Notes: generated from the letters alone by a model not told the origin. DNA of 64,000 nt from Apium graveolens (GCF_009905375.1 NC_133650.1:149712125-149776124), one strand, 5' to 3'. Shown: positions 12,261 to 23,373, counted from the stretch's first letter. Numbers and translations are program-made.

Positions 12261-13793
12261 TTGAATTTTTATTTATTTCAAAAATTCATAAAAGAAAATT
12301 ATATCATGTGGAAGAAGAAGATGCTCTTGTTTTTACAAGTTGCAAATCCCAAATATCTGAACTTGTTAAAGAAGGGTCCAACAACTCCAATGGTTATTGA
12401 ACCAGAGGTGATAGTAGATGATGTTGTGATTACCAAAGCGAGAACCTATCCAAAAGAGCCTGAGGATTTTTCTCCTGCTGAAAAAGAAGAAGCCTCCTTG
12501 GATGCCAGCCTTCAATTAATATTAATTGATTCCCTTGATCCCTTGATGAACAGACATGTGATGAACTGTAAAAATTCCAAACACATGTGGGAAACTATTG
12601 AGGTGATTAATGAAGGCACAGAGGAAGTTAGGGAGAACAAGTTAGAGATCCTAACCTCTGAGTATGAATACTTTAAATCCAATCCAGGAGAAGGAATTAC
12701 TGAAGTGTTTGAGAGGTACAATGCATTGATCAACAACCTGAACATAAATGGAAAATATTATTCAATCAGGGAGGTCAACAAAAAGTTCCTTTTAATGCTG
12801 CCAACTCATCTTGAACATAGAATCACTGCCATTAGAGAAGCTAGAGATCTGAGTGAGATTTCTTTGGATAGACTCTATGGTGTGTTAAAAACCTATGAGT
12901 TGGAGCAGATTCAGCAAAAGGAAGTCTACGGGAAAGATAGAATGGTTAACACATCTACTGCTCTTGTAGCTGAAGGTCAACAACAACAACAATCTCAACA
13001 GTTAGAGAGAATGGTACAGTTTTCCAAGGCTGAGGAAAATGTGTTAGTAGCAGAATATGATCCTCCTACTACAAATCAATCCAGTGATGATTTTTATTCC
13101 TTGGAAGAGCTGGAGCAATTGGAAGATGAGTCAATGGCCCAAATTGTCAAGAGATTCTCCAATGTCAGATTCAAGAGAAATCCCAAGTTCAAGTACAAGT
13201 CCAACTACAACAGATTCCAGACAGGTGGATCTTCATCCTCTAACACCAGTAGTGGTGGATACAAAACAGGGATGGTTGATCGGAGCACCATTAGATGCTA
13301 TAACTACAATGAGTTGGGACACTTTGCCACAGAATACAGGAAGCCAAAGCAAGTAAGGAAGAACTCTTATGATTCAAATCAGAAGAGTAACTCTGAAAGG
13401 GCTTACCTGGCTAAGGGAAGAAGCTGGGATGATACTGATAGTGAAGATGAAGAAGAAGGGAATCTTGCTCTTATGGCTATTGATGGAAAAGCTTCATCGT
13501 CAAGAAAAGAGGTAAAATATACTAATGCTGAATTAGTTTATCATCTAGGAGGTAACTTAGATTGTGCTCGTCGTGATAATGAACTGTTAAGTTTACAGAT
13601 CAAAGACCTTGAGAAAGAGGTCAATGAATTAAGACTTGTGCACATTAATCAAGATAAGTTAAAAGAACAAGTATCTTTTCTAGAGAATAGAGTTGACTGT
13701 TATAGAAAACTCGAAACTATTCTCAAAGACAAGATCACCGGTCTTGAGACTAAGGTTAGAGCCTACTTCAATTCTTGTTCGATGGCTAAATAG
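12261..13793 (+). CDS. Copia-type Gag polyprotein (UBN2 family) with degenerate zinc knuckle
   Basis: 510 residues from the first ATG; a second candidate start is ATG 12306, before WKKKMLLFL, the usual Copia Gag N-terminal motif. Residues about 60-235 match the gag-polypeptide of Copia elements (DASLQLILIDSLDP, MWETIEV, ITEVFERYNALINNL, EVNKKFLLMLP). This protein builds the cytoplasmic virus-like particle. Near residue 345 the CCHC knuckle reads CYNYNELGHFATEY: two of the three Cys are Tyr, both explicable by G-to-A changes, so zinc binding should be lost. Residues about 440-505 form a predicted coiled coil. The frame continues after the TAG at 13791-13793 through a second stop (TAA 13998-14000) into the 14049-14504 ORF, so the original Gag region was longer and the TAG is probably a mutation. 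Confidence 0.8.
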   Translation: MNFYLFQKFIKENYIMWKKKMLLFLQVANPKYLNLLKKGPTTPMVIEPEVIVDDVVITKARTYPKEPEDFSPAEKEEASLDASLQLILIDSLDPLMNRHVMNCKNSKHMWETIEVINEGTEEVRENKLEILTSEYEYFKSNPGEGITEVFERYNALINNLNINGKYYSIREVNKKFLLMLPTHLEHRITAIREARDLSEISLDRLYGVLKTYELEQIQQKEVYGKDRMVNTSTALVAEGQQQQQSQQLERMVQFSKAEENVLVAEYDPPTTNQSSDDFYSLEELEQLEDESMAQIVKRFSNVRFKRNPKFKYKSNYNRFQTGGSSSSNTSSGGYKTGMVDRSTIRCYNYNELGHFATEYRKPKQVRKNSYDSNQKSNSERAYLAKGRSWDDTDSEDEEEGNLALMAIDGKASSSRKEVKYTNAELVYHLGGNLDCARRDNELLSLQIKDLEKEVNELRLVHINQDKLKEQVSFLENRVDCYRKLETILKDKITGLETKVRAYFNSCSMAK

Positions 13794-14504
13794 TTCTACA
13801 GTAAGCAAGCTGTTAATCAAACATCTGGAATAGGTTATGATTACAATGTTGCTATTGGAGAATTAGGAATAAACTCCCCTCCTCATGTATGTGCTAAAGG
13901 GAGGGAAGTACCACATGTGCTTAAGGGTGTTGATGAACCCCTCTATAAAGCATCAATTGCTGAACCATTTGATGCGACCTCTTCTGTTATTCAAGAATAA
14001 ATACGTGCTGAAGATCATGCTAATGGGAAGGTTGTTTCCAAGCCAAGTGTGTCGAAAGTTCCAGTCAAAGTTGTGAAAGCAACTGAGACTAACTCAGACA
14101 CACATGAGTTGGATAACAAAAATGCCATGTCTACCATGCATAAATTGCCTGCTGTTAATATCTCTCATAAAACATGTGGTGTTTCTAATTGTATGTCTTG
14201 TGCTTTTAATATGATGTATGCTTATTTTAATGGTAAGCATGTTTGTAATGATAAGACTACTCATTGTCAGCATGTGAATAACAAGAAGCATGATAGATCT
14301 AAGACTGCTAGTCCTTCTAAGGCTAGAAAGGAGACATTTGTGCCTAAGCTTAAACAGAAATTTGTTAAGGCTGTTTACAAGGTCAAATGTTCAGTCATTG
14401 AGAAAGTTGAGACCATTAAATTTAAAAATGTTGTTTTGCCTGACAAAGGACAATTCTACAAGTATGCCGGGCCCAACCAAGTTTGGGTTCCGAAGAAGGT
14501 CTAA
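13794..14504 (+). pseudogene. Gag-to-protease spacer region of Copia-2, in frame with gag
   Basis: The reading frame is the same as gag. It is open from 13794 to the TAA at 13998-14000, then from 14001 to 14504 (the longest ATG-started part, 14049-14504, gives 151 residues). The protein is basic, with several Cys and His (KTCGVSNCMSC, HVCNDKTTHCQHV) that could form a metal-binding segment. It ends GPNQVWVPKK, a motif typical of the stretch just before protease in some Copia lineages. With the two stops suppressed, gag and this spacer would form one protein of about 745 residues. Confidence 0.6.
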
Positions 14505-14544
14505 TCCATTTGTAGTGCAGGGCATTAAACAGGTGTAACCGGTA

Positions 14545-14757
14545 GTGTGGATTCTTGACAGTGGATCATCAAGACATATGACTGGAGATAGAGCCCTGCT
14601 ATCAAATGTGGTTGAGAAAGCTGGCCCCCTGGTTACCTTTGGAGATAACAGCAGAGGTTTATCTGAGGGATATGGCTGTTTGCAAGCTGGATATGTTATC
14701 AGTGAAATTTTGTATATTGTGCTAGGTTATTACCAGGAAGCAGTATCTAACATATAG
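14545..14757 (+). pseudogene. Copia aspartic protease, truncated
   Basis: WILDSGSSRHMTGD carries the catalytic D-S/T-G motif of retrotransposon pepsin-like proteases that cleave Gag-Pol. It is frameshifted relative to the gag frame. Similarity fades after about residue 60, the frame stops at 14757, and an inverted LTR starts at 14850. The downstream integrase is absent. Confidence 0.8.
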
Positions 14758-14849
14758 CACCAGTGACGAGACTTGAGAATATTACGACATATCAGGCACC
14801 TGATGCACATTACACTTGGAATTGGACTCTAGTAAGATGTGTACAAGTA

Positions 14850-16167
14850 TGTTAGGTCCCAATGTGTTTATAGAAGGGGGGTTGAATACAAACAGCACCG
14901 AATAATCGAATATATGCGAAATAAAAAATGTGAAACAAAATTCAAGTTAAATAAGAATATTATTAAACTTGAAAGGTGTTACAACAACTGTATCGATTAC
15001 AAGGAATTAATCTCAAATTAATTATCACAAATTTAGAATAAATTCGACATGAACTTTTTCTATATTTGTAATAATTAGAATCAAATGCTAAACGCGATTT
15101 GAGATTAAGTTCTAGGGATTTTGATCCGCTATATTGTTACACAAGAACAAGATAAAGATTTCTAGTTGATTGGATTTAACTTTACAATCTAGAAATTTAA
15201 TCTTGAAGTATGCAGATGAAAAGATGAAATATTGCTGCTTGTTTTTCTTTTCTGCTTTGTTCTTAACTTCTGTGTTCTGGATAATTGAATGTGTTCTGCT
15301 TCTGCTTCTTTTAATCAAACAACCGAATAGAAATGAACTGGAATGACAATCCTGAGCTCAGCAAGACAATCCCAACAGCTAGCAAGACTTTCGGTAGTAT
15401 TATTAAATGAACTAGCAAGACTATCAGAATGAACTAGCAAGACTATCCTCCTCCTAGTGTAACTTTCGGCAAGACAATTGTTTGTACTAGCATGACTTTC
15501 GGTATGACTATCAATTGTCATACCGATTGTCATATTAGTACAATCAGTTTGTCTTGTTGAATTTAAATGAATTTTAATCCAATTTAAATTCTGAAAATTC
15601 CTAAAATTAATTCAGAATTAATTAATCAATTAATTCAATTAATAAATAAATTATTCTTCGTAGATATAATTTATTTTCTTAATTAAATTAGATGACTTAA
15701 TTAATTAATAGAGAATTAATTCTAGTCTTCAACATCACCCATTCTACTGCAAATCTTCTGAAAATCACAGAAATATATGAATCAATTCCACCACTTCAAT
15801 GTTGACACTCGATGTACTGTCTGGTTCATGAGTGACTAACTTCCGTGACGTTTCTTCATGTCTTGACTTTGATACTTTGATTTTCTTCAGATTAAATGCT
15901 TGTAATTAATTGATACCCTGACGAGATCTTTGTCACTTGATTAAATCCACAATCTTGATTTATATCACTGAGGCATGATCAATTTCTTGAACTTCTTCCA
16001 GTGAATAAATTCCTCAAGTCTGTAGATGAACCTTGTTTCTGAATCCTTTGACAGATATTACTTTGCGAGATCTCTTTGACGGTAGATCCACTATTTACTT
16101 ATTACATTCTTATTTGAGTTGAGTTAAATCCTCAAATATACAAATAGGCTATGACATATGACTTACA
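14850..16167 (-). repeat. Solo LTR of the Copia-2 family in inverted orientation
   Basis: Starts TGTTAGGTCCCAATG and ends GACTTACA on the plus strand, which is the reverse complement of the Copia-2 LTR (1318 bp). The flanks AAGTA (14845-14849) and AAGTG (16168-16172) are a one-mismatch 5-bp target duplication. No interior sequence accompanies it, so it is probably a separate insertion reduced to a solo LTR. It is more diverged from the two Copia-2 LTRs than they are from each other. Confidence 0.8.
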
Positions 16168-17757
16168 AAGTGTACTCCTGGTTGGTGAGTCAAAAGAGGA
16201 AGTCAATGCACCTCAGTTCATGGACTTTGCAGTTGCAGATCTCTTGGACTATGCAATCTCTTCTTTACAATCTCACTTCAGGTTGGTATGAACTAGTGTA
16301 CTGCTCAAGCAATCGTCATATTAATAACTCTCTTATCACTAGGCACAAACATATTATTTTATTTATGCAGTGAGTTTTCTTTCTACATTAGTGATTTCTT
16401 ATTTCATTAAAATCTTTTGAAATCACTAATGTACATCATTTCTCTCAAAAGATTAAATGTATAATTTTCATTCCTTAAAGATCTTAAGTACATTTTATCT
16501 CTCTATTACCATATGTTCTGTGATACAGGTTCAGTCTCCGATGACTTTCTTTCATTGACAGTCATGAGGTTGAAAACCCACAACATCTATCCCAGACTGT
16601 AAAGACAAACACAGAAACAGAACCAACCAACACTCTCTTACCACTAAATGTAGTATGGATGATCGTGAGGGAGATAGTGCCTTAGTGCACCACATAAGGA
16701 AGGTTCTGAAGTCAACCCAGTAGCTCTGTCTCCTACATAGATGAGTAGTATTTAAACCGAGACAACTGCTAGCCCCATACATCTTCTCAAAAAGATGTAA
16801 TGGCTGAAAAGGCACAAAAATAGTTACTAGATTCATTCTCTCAACAGGGTGTGTCTATTGAAATTTTCCTGTCGGCCAGGGTATCCGATGTAGTGTCAGC
16901 ACTTCAAACATAAACAATTCTTGATGCACAAGAAAAGGTTACACACACAAAGGATGAGTTGACGGAAACAAGAGTTTCGACCATTTTAAGGTCAGATTCG
17001 ATTGTTTAAGGTTCGTTAATGGATCAATTGCCTTTACAGGTGTTAGGAGAGGATACTGATCCAAAAGCCATATGTCAGTGGTCAGTGTCTACCTCCCCAG
17101 GCTTAAATCCCCTGGATGCATCTGCGGATAGTGGATCTGACATAGGTGCAGATCGGCAACTTATTGACAATGATTCAGATATTACCTGATGAGTCACAAG
17201 GAAATGTCTTCACAGACATTAGAAGGGAACTTTGATCTTTATGCTAAATTCGTTGGATCATTGTTTACCTTCCCAGAATTCAAATCTGGAACCCTAAAAG
17301 GGAAACTAGAAACTTGTAGATTATGACTCAGATTCATCTGACGAGTTTAACAAGGATGGGGATTTGTAAACTCCCATTGCACCACCTGTGACCTCCTTAA
17401 GGATGGCTAAGGTGATTTTCCTTGCAGGTACAGCAGAATGTTGGAGCTATGAGAGGAGTGATACACTTGTGAGAATAAGTGTAAACACGAGTGGAGAGAA
17501 GAGTGAAACACATGTGAGGTACACTAAAACAGAATCACACACTCACAGTGAGGAAGAAAGAGAAACTACTTGTTATTTCTTTTCCAACCAAGTGAAATAT
17601 GAGAATTCCTTCAGACAACGGCATACATTCCTTCTTTAAGGGGGAGATAAAAGCTTGTAATAGTTTGGAGGATTCCTCAACTAAGGGGGAGAAATAGCAG
17701 GGAGGAAGAAAAAGATCCTACATGTACACTACACCACACCATTGTTATTTGTAACTA

Positions 17758-17879
17758 CGGATCCTATTGTACGGGAGAGGTGGTAAACACAAGATGATTT
17801 TCTAGTAAGGGAAGAAGCTGTTAGGGGAGTACCATTGGTGTTTATCTGCGGATCCTATTGTACGGGAGAGGTGGTAAAC
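17758..17879. repeat. Pair of identical 31-bp direct repeats in Copia-2 3' region
   Basis: 17758-17788 and 17849-17879 are identical (they begin CGGATCCTATTGTACGGGAG), with 60 bp between them. Both lie 280-400 bp upstream of the 3' LTR. Confidence 0.9.
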
Positions 17880-18150
17880 GAAGGTGATCTTCTTTAATCA
17901 GTTAATTCTCATAGGGGGAGAAGCAAGAGAGATATGTGCTTCTCAACAGGAAATGTGGTTGTACAAAAGAAGATGAAACTACTTGAAGATATGTTTAGTC
18001 TAGAGGAACATCTATTTGGAATCTGGAAAATGTTAAATGTAATCCAGAACTTTTCGGCTATTTACTTTGCATTTCTGTTTATATCTTTTTCTTATTTGTT
18101 AGTTGAGTTATCCTCTAGGTATTTGTGTGTTATTGTCTAACAAACAAATA

Positions 18151-18159
18151 GGGAGAGAT
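18151..18159 (+). other. Polypurine tract of Copia-2
   Basis: GGGAGAGAT abuts the TGTAAGG start of the 3' LTR. Confidence 0.85.
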
Positions 18160-19509
18160 TGTAAGGCATATTTCATAGCCTACTTGTATATTCGAGGATT
18201 TAACTCAACTCAAATAAGAATGTAATAAGTAAATAGTGGATCTACCGTCAAAGAGATCTCGCAAAGTAATATCTGTCAAAGGATTCAGAAACAAGGTTCA
18301 TCTACAGACTTGAGGAATTAATTCACTGGAAGAAGTTCAAGAAATTGATCATGCCTCAGTGATATAAATCAAGATTGTGAATTTAATCAAGTGACAGAGA
18401 TCTCGTCAGGGTATCAGATAATTACAAGGATTTAATCTGAAGAAAATCAAGTTGTCAAAGTCAAGATATGAAGAAACGTCACGGAAGTTAGTCACTCATG
18501 AACCAGACAGTACATCGAGTGTCAACATTGAAGTGGTGGAATTGATTCATAATTTTCAGTGATTTTCAGAAGATATTCAGAAGAATGGTTGCTGCTCAAG
18601 ATTAGTATTAATTCTCTATTAATTAATTAAGTCATATAATTTAATTAAGAAAATAAATTATATCTGCAAAGATTAATTTATTTATTTATTAATTGAATTA
18701 ATTGATTAATTAATTCAGAATTAATTGATTAATTAATTCAGAATTAATATTAAGGATTTTCAGAATTTAAATTGGATTAAAATCTATTTAAATTCAACAA
18801 GACAATCTGATTGTACTAATATGACAATCGGTATGACAATCAATAGTCATACCGAAAGTCATGCTAGTACAAATAATTGTCTTGCCGAAAGTTACACTGG
18901 AAGAGGATTGTCTTGCTAGTTCAATCAGATTGTCTTGCTAGTACAAACAATAGTCATACCGAAAGTCTCTCCAGTTCAACAGATTGTCTTGCTAGTACAA
19001 TTGGATTGTCTCACCTATTGTCACTCCAGTTCATTCAAGTTTGTTGATTAGTTTAAAAAGAAGAGAAGCAGTAGAAGTCATTCAATCATCAAAAATACAA
19101 CTCAAGAACACAGAAGTAGCCGCCTACAATATTTTATATTCTCTGCTAATTTCAAGATCAAATTTCTAGTTTGTAAAGTTAAATCCAAACCACTAGAAAT
19201 CTTTATCTTGTTCTTGTGTAACAATCTAGCGGATCAAAATCCCTAGAACTTAATCTCAAATCGCGTTTAGCATTTGATTCTAATTATTGCAAAAATAGAA
19301 AAAGTTCATGTCAAATTTATTCTAAATTTGTGATAATTAATTTGAGATTAATTCCTTGTAATCGATACAGTTGTTGTAACACCCTTCAAGTTTAATAATA
19401 TTCTTATTTAACTTGAATTTTGTTTCACATTTTTTATTCCGCATTTATTCGATTATTCGGTACTGTTTGTATTCAATCCCCCCTTCTACAAACACATTGG
19501 GACCTAACA
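18160..19509 (+). repeat. Copia-2 3' LTR
   Basis: 1350 bp, TGTAAGG to CCTAACA. It is about 50 bp longer than the 5' LTR because of an extra TTAATTCAGAATTAA-type repeat near 18720 and an extra copy of the GATTGTCTTGCTAGTAC word near 18925. The GGACCTAACA end is followed by the CCGGC duplication. Confidence 0.9.
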
Positions 19510-20883
19510 CCGGCCCATAGGATCCAGTTCATCACTGGCCCTTACAGTAACCATCCAGCCCGTAGAGTGTTTTGATCTCAAATCATTTTGAATTCAAAAC
19601 ATCTCAATTCAGGGTTCGCAAATAACCCGAAAGAATGGGTATTTGCTCAAGAGAGCAATCGAATTATAGGAACAATAATGAAAGGAACATGCATAATCAG
19701 AGTAATTGGAGCGAAATGTAAAACCTTAAACTATTCTGAAGTTAGAATAGGAACGAAGAAATATTTGCAGTATTTTAAAAGAAAAATCAGGATTACTTGC
19801 CTCGATAAGCTTTAATCGCTATTATCGGTTGACTTTTGAATTGCCTTGAACATTTAGCTTCATCGTCAAACCGCTATCCTATTCTCGATACAATCCTATC
19901 CTTCATGTCCTTCGATTGGAATCTTGTTGAGTCTGACGATTCATTACTAGATCATTCCTAGTCCAACGTTAAATCTCGGTCAAATCTCGGGTCTTCCGAC
20001 TAGGACCTACAGGGTTAAAATATCCTAATTCAGATAATCGTTTCGCTTAAGCTCAACTTAATACCATTATCACTTCTACCCATGCGATTTCATAACCCAA
20101 CTTATATTTATATGTATTATTAAAGTACACATAGAAATTAGGGTTCACATTTTCAAAAATCGGTTTGATATTTATTTTCGGAAAATACGTATACTCGTCA
20201 TTTTGAAAAACAGGGTAATCGATCGTTTATAAATTATCTTGTCTCAACCGCAATTCAGTTCATATAATGTAATTATATATGGTTATTCAACATCTCCGAC
20301 AATTATAGGTTACGTTCCCGTGTTTTCGGGATTAATTTCCCGAAAATCGAGCAGCGTCTCCTTTGTTTATCGGCCTACCCGTCGAAATCAAATTGACGTC
20401 AAATTCACAACAACAATCCAATCACAACCAATTCCACAAATCCAAAACTCCGATTTGGTTAATTACTATCATTACTTGTATTTTACATTTTTATTCGGAT
20501 TTTTATTTCACAATTAATTTTACCAACTAATTTTATTTTATTGTAATTTAGGACTCAGAATCAATCATCATTTTCCACCGTCGGTTCGCCGAAGCTCATC
20601 ACCGACGGCGATAAAATTCGTGGGTTTCCGTTTATCGGATGTCCTATGCAAATTTCACCGATTAATTAAAAATTTTCGTGAAAAATTATATTATATTTTA
20701 TTTCACGAAATCCTCATCAGTTTAATTCCTGCAGAAATTAATAATAATAAAATAATTAAAATCTCAAATCGAACAGGGCAACACAGTCGAAGTAGAAACT
20801 ACCAAAACACAGCCACAACGCGCGTCACGCGCACAACAGAACCAAAGACATAGCAATCAGAACACAGGCGGCAACACCGCCGG

Positions 20884-21020
20884 CAACAGACACACACACC
20901 GCCACAGATACACACACGTATAACACACACATACATATAACACACACATACATATAACACACACACGCACACAATAGACACACACGAATGAAATACACGC
21001 ACACACACGAAGCATATATG
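20884..21020. repeat. CA-rich simple sequence in Gypsy-A right LTR
   Basis: Counterpart of 3172-3300, with different numbers of ACACATATA words. The overlapping minus-strand ORFs here (for example 20825-21256) are Cys/Val-rich simple-sequence translations. Confidence 0.85.
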
Positions 21021-22442
21021 TATATACGCATGAAACACGACACACGCGCCACCATACCCGCCGGGAAAGCAAGGCAGGCGGAGACGACCGAAAACATGGC
21101 GGAAACACAGGGGAAGCTTACCCAAAACGGAAGAATAAGAAGAAATCGATGAACAGAGGTGGGAGAAGAGAGGATTAAGAGAGAGATAGAGAGTTGAAAG
21201 AGAGAATTGATAGAGAAGAGAACTGTCGAGGGAGGAGAGGAAAGAGGGGCGGCCAAATGAAAATGGGGGAGGAAATTAGGGTTTTGTTTTATTTTTATTT
21301 TTTTCTTTTCGTTGTTATCCCGATTTTTATCATTAACTTACAAATTTAACGATACATTCCTCGTGCAAAAATTCATCAAAAGCATAAGAATCATTTAATA
21401 ATAATCCTAAATAATTCTTAAAATCTCTCAAATATTTAAAAATTATTAGAATAAAATTTTCATGATTTTTGGGAATATTCTGGAAATTAAAACTGATTTT
21501 AAAATTAAATGGAAGCAGAAAATCATTTAGAGATAAATAATCAATAAAATATTGATTTCTAAATTTTATAAACCTCTAAAAATAATAAATAAAATTATAA
21601 AACAACAAAATAATTTTAGAAATAATTTTTTTTGCATTTATAAGAATAAATATTCAATAAAATTACTTTAAAAATGAATTATGTTCATACAGCTCGATAA
21701 TTAATTACAAAATTAATCTCCGCATCCAACAAATCACAAACAATAAGTACACAACAACACATAGCTGACCGAACCATCACATATTTTATTTACCTAATAA
21801 TTTCGTACTTACATTTACATATCAGATCAAAAAAATAGGTTACTTAGCCGCTAAGTAACTATAAAGTCGATATAATTTTAATACCAAACTTGGGTAATTA
21901 TCAAAATGGAACTTCCTATAAAACATTTTATACGAAAACAAGGTAGTAATATCTCGCCTTCTGAGGATACGAATTTTTATCGGACTATAAAATGATTTGC
22001 GTATCGAAAATTTCACACCGGAACTCGTACATGTCAAACCGTACCCCGGATCGAAAAAGTCAAAACATGAAAAATGTTCAGAATTATCAGATTAGGTTAG
22101 GAAGGAGTTTTCGGAAGAGTTTCGGGTTGTAAAAACGCAAAAAATGGTTGAAGTGGGATAATTTCTGATTCTAAAAAGTAATTTTATAATTAAGTAAAAA
22201 CAATCATTATTAATTCTATAAATCCTTACAAAATCACATAACACTCTAAAAATTACCAAAAAATACCCAAGCAATCTATATTTTATTCCGGATAATTAAA
22301 GATTATAATATCTAATTTTTTATCAAAAATAAACATCCAAATATTAATATCAATTATCAAATAATTCACCAAAATTCACATAAAATCACATAATAATTAT
22401 TTGTTGATAAAAATAATTACATAATATTTCTCAGACGTTACA

Positions 22443-22654
22443 TTTACACTATAAGTGTTATCATTATTGAGAATATTATTCATTGTAACCCTAGCAGCTC
22501 TCGTGATATTTGTTCATCACTGAGAGAGAACGGTTCCATTGCAATACTGTTTTATTAATAAGATTATTCTTTGTTACATACTTGTGTTCTTAATTCGATT
22601 TGATTGTACTATACACTGTATTCAGCCCCCTTCTACAGTGTGTGTGACCTAACA
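22443..22654 (+). repeat. Copia-1 3' LTR, right part, starting in TTTAC target duplication
   Basis: Resumes with TTTAC (22443-22447) and ends GACCTAACA at 22654. Its start (TGTTAG at 680) and end (CTAACA) are inverted, as expected for LTR termini. Confidence 0.85.
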
Positions 22655-23280
22655 TTACAAATCTACAATTTCATATTTTCTCATTACTAACGAATCTATA
22701 ATTTATAAATCAACTATTTCGGATTTCACAAATTTTTTAAAATCTCTATATTAAATGAGATAGATTAAAATCATATCTTCATAATAAACAAGTATTTATA
22801 ATTTATTAGTTATAATAATATAAAAATGTGACATTTTAAGTTCCTTTAATGTAATAGTGTGATATTCCGTTAATTTTCAACCAAAAACAAACAAAGAATT
22901 CAAAATTGATGTCATAAATCACGTACATGATTTACTTAATCTTTATATTTAACTGTATCATTTCATATACTTAACGAGTTAGCTATGATTAAGCATAATA
23001 TGCATTAGCTTAAATCATGCATGTATAAATAATCACGCATATTATTTTTTCAATCTCCATATTTGACTGTATCTTTTCCTTTATTTAAAGTGTTTTTTAT
23101 AATTAAATACAATTATACGATTAACGTCAATCTTGCGTATAATTAAAGTCGATATAATTGTCAGATTTGATTGTATCTTTGCGTGTAATAAATGTTGACA
23201 ACTAATTTTTAGTTGTAAACAAATGATGCTTCACCATAATTAACTCAAATTAATTTATGCATGTAATTACTGCTGACCAC
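22655..23280. repeat. AT-rich repeat upstream of RPA-like copy 1
   Basis: No gene. It contains words shared with 24770-26640: CATTACTAACGAAT...TTATAAATCAAC near 22680 and two copies of the CACGYAYATGATTTACTTAATC-type motif near 22920 and 23033. Confidence 0.75.
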
Positions 23281-23291
23281 TATATTTTTCC

Positions 23292-23299
23292 TATATAAA
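23292..23299 (+). promoter_or_regulatory. TATA box of RPA-like copy 1
   Basis: CTATATAAAGAGCTCTAC lies about 80 bp upstream of the ATG at 23374. The sequence from here to the ATG is nearly the same as upstream of copy 2, so a promoter was duplicated with the gene. Confidence 0.7.
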
Positions 23300-23373
23300 G
23301 AGCTCTACACATATTTTTGACTCACGTTCAAAAAATTCTCCCAATAACAAACACTTTTTCTTACATCTGCACA

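Larger units (their letters stand above)
16168..18159 (+). other. 3' interior of Copia-2, no recognisable pol
   Basis: About 2 kb with only short ORFs. I could not find integrase, RT (YVDD) or RNase H motifs. It includes two 31-bp direct repeats (17758-17788 and 17849-17879) and several GGGGGAGA words resembling duplicated polypurine tracts (for example near 17640 and 17685). A 68-codon ORF at 17934-18140 is hydrophobic near its end and is not supported as a gene. Confidence 0.6.
10893..19509 (+). mobile_element. Copia-2: deletion-derivative Ty1/copia element
   Basis: Flanked by a perfect CCGGC target duplication (10888-10892 and 19510-19514) inside the Gypsy-A LTR. LTRs lie at 10893-12193 and 18160-19509. 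An initiator-Met PBS follows the left LTR and a purine tract precedes the right LTR, giving plus orientation. The interior encodes a Gag, a spacer region and an aspartic protease. After that an inverted solo LTR of the same family intervenes, and no integrase, RT or RNase H can be recognised. The LTRs are similar, with roughly fifteen visible substitutions plus small repeat-number changes. The copy is therefore fairly young although it could not have coded for its own transposition in its present form. Confidence 0.9.
1089..22442 (-). mobile_element. Gypsy-A: degenerate Ty3/gypsy element inserted in the Copia-1 LTR
   Basis: The element is bounded by TGTAACAACCC on the left and CGTTACA on the right, with a perfect TTTAC target duplication. 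Its LTRs lie at 1089-4354 and 10184-22442, the latter interrupted by Copia-2. A primer-binding site complementary to initiator Met tRNA lies beside the right LTR and a polypurine tract beside the left LTR, so transcription runs on the minus strand. The interior (4355-10183) has no long ORF, but an RT relic can be seen near 5500. By eye the two LTRs differ by a few percent plus indels, so Gypsy-A is clearly older than Tekay-B. The long LTRs and the end-of-pol/PPT arrangement resemble Tekay-type chromoviruses. Confidence 0.88.
10184..22442 (-). repeat. Gypsy-A right LTR (5' LTR in element orientation), interrupted by Copia-2
   Basis: LTR sequence occupies 10184-10892 and 19515-22442 (about 3.64 kb without the insert and duplicated target). 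It starts TGTAACAACCC, ends CGTTACA, and aligns with 1089-4354. It keeps the stretches around 21985-22100 and 22172-22431 that the left LTR has lost. Confidence 0.88.
1..22654 (+). mobile_element. Copia-1: 3' end of a Ty1/copia retrotransposon, split by nested insertion
   Basis: Seen: an interior end with an ORF, then a purine-rich tract, then an LTR starting TGTTAG at 680. The LTR is broken at 1088 by a 21.4-kb insertion, resumes at 22443 and ends CCTAACA at 22654. The 5-bp sequence TTTAC flanks the insertion on both sides. The LTR without the insert and the second TTTAC copy is about 0.62 kb. The right flank is AT-rich sequence resembling the Helitron repeats at 25600, so Copia-1 inserted into that Helitron. 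The 5' LTR and most of pol lie left of the window. The Copia assignment rests on the PPT and LTR style and is an inference. Confidence 0.8.

Noticed and set aside
16158..16373. Possible RNase H remnant in Copia-2 after the inverted LTR
   Set aside because: A few residues could be forced onto a Copia RNase H end, but no catalytic motif is present and the alignment is not convincing.
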